Origin: Kiritimatiellia bacterium
GTDB taxonomy: Bacteria > Verrucomicrobiota > Kiritimatiellia > RFP12 > UBA1067
Direction: 5' to 3'
NCBI GenBank assembly: GCA_017411125.1
Contig: JAFPNP010000263.1
Span: 1-8,033, forward strand
DNA length: 8,033 nucleotides
Of this stretch, positions 5,684 to 8,033 are shown piece after piece. The translations under genes and the position numbers were made by a program. Position 1 is the first letter of the stretch, and each line of letters begins with the position of its first letter. The notes under the pieces were generated by a model. The model saw only the letters and a list, made by a program, of their open reading frames with translations. It had not been told where the DNA came from and made no database searches.

Positions 5684-6777
5684 TGCGTGGAATGCAAATG
5701 CAGTCAAACGACGCCATGTCTCCTTTCTTTTCCATAATCGTTCCGTGCTGCGACGTGGAACCATACGTCCGGGAGTGCCTGAAGTCCGTTCTCGACCAGG
5801 GTTTCGGGGATTGGGAGTGTCTTGCCGTAGTCGAACAGTCGCGCGATGCGACCGAACGCGCCGTTAGGGAAATCGCCGGAACGGACGGGCGGTTCAAGGT
5901 GTTCACGGAGCCGCGCAGCGGTTCGCCCGCCACGCCGCGCAACACGGGGCTGGACCACGCCTGCGGCGAGTACGTCGTATTCCTCGACGGCGACGACTTT
6001 CTTGCCGAAGGTTCGCTCGGACGGCTCGCCGCCAGAATCCGCGAACGGCCGCAAGCCGACCTGTTCCCGTGCGCGTTCCACGACTGGCGCGAGGGAAGAG
6101 GCTCCGTCCGCATCGTGGACAACTGGCCCGCATCCGCTCCGCCGGAAATGTCCGGCACGGATTCTCTGGTCCAGATGTTCGGGCATGTGCATACGCCGGT
6201 ATCAGGAGCGCAGTTCACCGTCTATCGCCGCGCTTTTCTGGAAAAAGCGGGCTTGCGTTTCGTGCCGGGGCTCGTGTACGAGGATCTGGAGTTCCTGCCG
6301 CGCGCGTTCTGTCCCGCGCGCCGCGTCGCGCCGCTGCACGAGCCGTTCTACATGTACCGCACGCGCGCAGATTCCATCATGGGGGCGTCCCGCGCCGCAG
6401 GGCCGAAGATGGAACACTACGCCCGCGTGTTGAGGTCGCTCTTCGCCTTCCATGCGTCGATCGCGAAGAAGCCCGGCTTCGACGCCGAGCTGTCGCGCCT
6501 TTTCGGAAGGTCGTGGATCGCGCTGCTCCGCACCGTCTGGTTCAGCCCGTCGTCGGTGGCGTCCGCGACGCGCGCCCGGCGGCTTGAGACGCTGCGGGAG
6601 GTGTTCGCCGGCGGATTCGGCGATTTCCGCGCGCTGCTTTCAGCCGCCTCGCTCTCCCGCCGGGTGGCGGGGTGGTGCGTAATGGCGTTCGTCCGCTTCC
6701 CGCCGCTGCGTGGAATCGCGGAAACGTTCCTCGTGCGGATATATTCGAACCTTGCGTGGAGGAGGCGCGGACGGTGA
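5683..6777 (+). CDS. Family 2 (GT-A) glycosyltransferase with altered nucleotide-binding motif
   Basis: 364 residues if the ATG at 5683 is used (TGATG, one base shared with the previous stop). ATGs at 5692, 5698 and 5716 are in frame and none has a good Shine-Dalgarno, so the start is uncertain by up to 11 residues; the domain begins right after 5716. GT2 marks: FFSIIVPCCDVEPYVRECLKSVLDQ (15-39), SGSPATPRNTGLDHACGEYVVFLDGDDFL (79-107) with metal-binding DGDD (102-105), YEDLEFLPRAF (199-209) with the putative catalytic acidic pair, and FYMYRTRADSIMG (222-234). The usual DDGSxD is replaced by VEQSRD (50-55), one residue shorter. The C-terminal about 100 residues are helical and end in a basic aromatic stretch (323-364) that may bind the membrane. 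Most likely it adds a sugar to the repeat unit on the cytoplasmic face; specificity is unknown. Confidence 0.85.
   Translation: MRGMQMQSNDAMSPFFSIIVPCCDVEPYVRECLKSVLDQGFGDWECLAVVEQSRDATERAVREIAGTDGRFKVFTEPRSGSPATPRNTGLDHACGEYVVFLDGDDFLAEGSLGRLAARIRERPQADLFPCAFHDWREGRGSVRIVDNWPASAPPEMSGTDSLVQMFGHVHTPVSGAQFTVYRRAFLEKAGLRFVPGLVYEDLEFLPRAFCPARRVAPLHEPFYMYRTRADSIMGASRAAGPKMEHYARVLRSLFAFHASIAKKPGFDAELSRLFGRSWIALLRTVWFSPSSVASATRARRLETLREVFAGGFGDFRALLSAASLSRRVAGWCVMAFVRFPPLRGIAETFLVRIYSNLAWRRRGR
6758..6765 (+). promoter_or_regulatory. Strong Shine-Dalgarno for the flippase gene (GTG start)
   Basis: GGAGGAGG with 8 bases to the GTG at 6774, the strongest such site in the window. It may offset the weaker GTG start of a membrane protein. 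Confidence 0.8.
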
Positions 6778-8033
6778 AGCTCGATTTCGTCAAAAGCACG
6801 AAGCGCAACGTCCTTGCCGTGGCGTTCAACCGCGTGCTGAACATGGCGTTTCCGTTCCTGAACAGGACGCTCTTCCTGTGGCTGCTCGGGCCTGAGTACC
6901 TTGGTCTCAACGGGCTTTTCGCATCGGTTCTCGGCGTCCTTTCGCTCGCGGAGCTCGGATTCGGAATGGCGATAGACTGTTCGATGTACAAGGCCATCGC
7001 CGAAGACGACAAGAACCTGATCTGCGCATACCTGAAATTCTACAGGACGGTGTACCGCTGCGTCGGAACGGCCATATTCGGAATCGGGCTGTGCATCCTG
7101 CCGTTCATAAGGACGCTGGTGCACGGCAACGTTCCGGCGGACGTCGATATCCACGTTCTCTTCTTCGTCCACCTCCTCAACACGTCGCTCGGCTACTTCC
7201 TCTTCGCCTACCGCCGCTCCGTCTTGGGGGCGTACAACCGCAAGGACGTGCTTGCGAACATCGCCACGTCCGTCTCGATGGCGCAGTACGTTTCGGTGTT
7301 CCTCGTGCTTCTTCTCACGCGGAACTACTACCTCTACGTGGCGACGACGGTGGTGTTCACCGTCGCCGGGAACGTCCTGACGTACTGGCAGTCGCGGCGG
7401 CTCTTCCCGGACGTCGTGCCGAAGGGACGTCTGCCGGACGCGCCGCGCCGCAAAGTGATATCGGACGTGAAGGCGATTTTCATGCACAAAGTCGGCTCCG
7501 CCGTCTCGTTCACGTTCGACAACGTCGTGGTCTCCGCATTCCTCGGCCTCGTGGCCGTTGCGGCATACGGCAACTACTATTACGTCTATACCGCCGTCGC
7601 CGGGCTCGTCGGAATACTGAGCTATTCGATGATGGGCGGGTTCGGCAACAAGATACACACCGAGACGCGGGAGCAGAACTTCCGCCTGTTCATGAAGGCG
7701 AACCGCCTAGTCACGCTCGCCGTGGCGTGGTGCGCCGCGATGATGACGGCGCTTTTCCAGCCGTTCATAGAGGTCTGGACGAAAGGGAACCCCGACCTCG
7801 TGCGCCACTTCCTCACCCCCGCCCTTGTGGTCGTGTTCTTCTACGTGAGCCAGTCGCGGCTGGTGTTCCACACGTTCAAGTCCGCTGCGGCGATATGGCG
7901 CGAAGACAGGTGGAAGCCGATCGTCTCGGCGGCGGCGAACCTTGCGATGAACCTCTCGTTCGTTTTGTTCCTCCCGGAGGAATACAAGCTCGACGGCGTC
8001 ATCCTCTCGACCATCCTCGCGTTTCTGCTCATC
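6774..8033 (+). CDS. Wzx-type polysaccharide flippase (MOP superfamily), 3' partial
   Basis: GTG start at 6774, overlapping the previous stop (GTGA), with a very strong GGAGGAGG at 6758-6765. The frame is open for 420 codons to the window edge, with no stop. The N-terminus carries the pattern of Wzx-like translocases: NRVLNMAFPFLNRTLFLWLLG (19-39), PEYLGLNGLFASVLGVLSLAELGFG (40-64), then LKFYRTVYRCVG (87-98), SLGYFLFAYRRSVLGAYNRKDV (138-159) and LLTRNYYLYVA (180-190). A loop of basic character (about 207-232) separates the two helix bundles, and AIFMHKVGSAVSFTFDNVVVSAFLG (234-258) starts the second half. About 10-11 membrane segments are visible. Roughly 60-90 residues are probably missing at the C-terminus compared with usual family length. 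The role is to flip undecaprenyl-diphosphate-linked repeat units from the cytoplasmic to the periplasmic face for polymerisation by the Wzy_C-like protein. The glycan handled cannot be told from the sequence. Confidence 0.9.
   Translation, partial: MKLDFVKSTKRNVLAVAFNRVLNMAFPFLNRTLFLWLLGPEYLGLNGLFASVLGVLSLAELGFGMAIDCSMYKAIAEDDKNLICAYLKFYRTVYRCVGTAIFGIGLCILPFIRTLVHGNVPADVDIHVLFFVHLLNTSLGYFLFAYRRSVLGAYNRKDVLANIATSVSMAQYVSVFLVLLLTRNYYLYVATTVVFTVAGNVLTYWQSRRLFPDVVPKGRLPDAPRRKVISDVKAIFMHKVGSAVSFTFDNVVVSAFLGLVAVAAYGNYYYVYTAVAGLVGILSYSMMGGFGNKIHTETREQNFRLFMKANRLVTLAVAWCAAMMTALFQPFIEVWTKGNPDLVRHFLTPALVVVFFYVSQSRLVFHTFKSAAAIWREDRWKPIVSAAANLAMNLSFVLFLPEEYKLDGVILSTILAFLLI

Noticed and set aside
4655..5764. 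369-codon open frame on the - strand
   Set aside because: It is antisense to the GtrB-like gene, whose motifs are intact; composition is that of a shadow frame.
6417..7658. 413-codon open frame on the - strand
   Set aside because: It is antisense to the GT2 gene and the flippase; the sequence is rich in His/Arg/Glu/Val repeats that mirror membrane-protein codons, with no motif.

Overview
The window is a slice of a polysaccharide (capsule, exopolysaccharide or O-antigen) assembly and export operon of the Wzx/Wzy type. Eight genes lie on the + strand with essentially no intergenic DNA. The first gene is cut by the left edge and the last by the right edge. No promoter, terminator, RNA gene, insertion sequence, repeat array or CRISPR is visible, and no non-coding stretch exceeds 1 base.

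Gene order, left to right: (1) the C-terminal part of a Wzc/BY-kinase-like chain-length protein whose nucleotide-binding motifs are degenerate; (2) a Wza-like outer-membrane export lipoprotein; (3) a polytopic O-antigen ligase/polymerase family protein; (4) a GT4-type (GT-B fold) glycosyltransferase with a short N-terminal domain; (5) a GT25-type glycosyltransferase; (6) a membrane-anchored GT2 enzyme of the DPM/GtrB type; (7) a second, soluble GT2 enzyme with an altered nucleotide-binding motif; (8) a Wzx-type flippase, missing its C-terminus. The inferred division of labour is that genes 4-7 build the repeat unit on a lipid carrier, gene 8 flips it, gene 3 polymerises it (or ligates it), and genes 1 and 2 control length and carry the chain through the envelope. 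An initiating phosphoglycosyl transferase and nucleotide-sugar synthesis genes are not in view and may lie outside the window.

Organism: a Gram-negative (diderm) bacterium, because of the Wza-like lipoprotein with a lipobox. The DNA is GC-rich by eye, with strong GC preference at third positions, yet it uses ATA (Ile) and AGG (Arg) codons freely. That mix would fit a PVC-group bacterium (Lentisphaerae/Kiritimatiellae-like), but this is a weak guess.

Expression: five of the seven gene junctions are 4-base ATGA/GTGA overlaps, each with a strong Shine-Dalgarno sequence 8-9 bases upstream. The other two junctions (a 1-base gap and a 1-base TGATG overlap) lack a good Shine-Dalgarno. The locus looks like one translationally coupled transcription unit. 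I see no undescribed system as such. The points most worth a second look are the pseudo-kinase-like gene 1, the missing histidine in gene 3, and the altered motif in gene 7.
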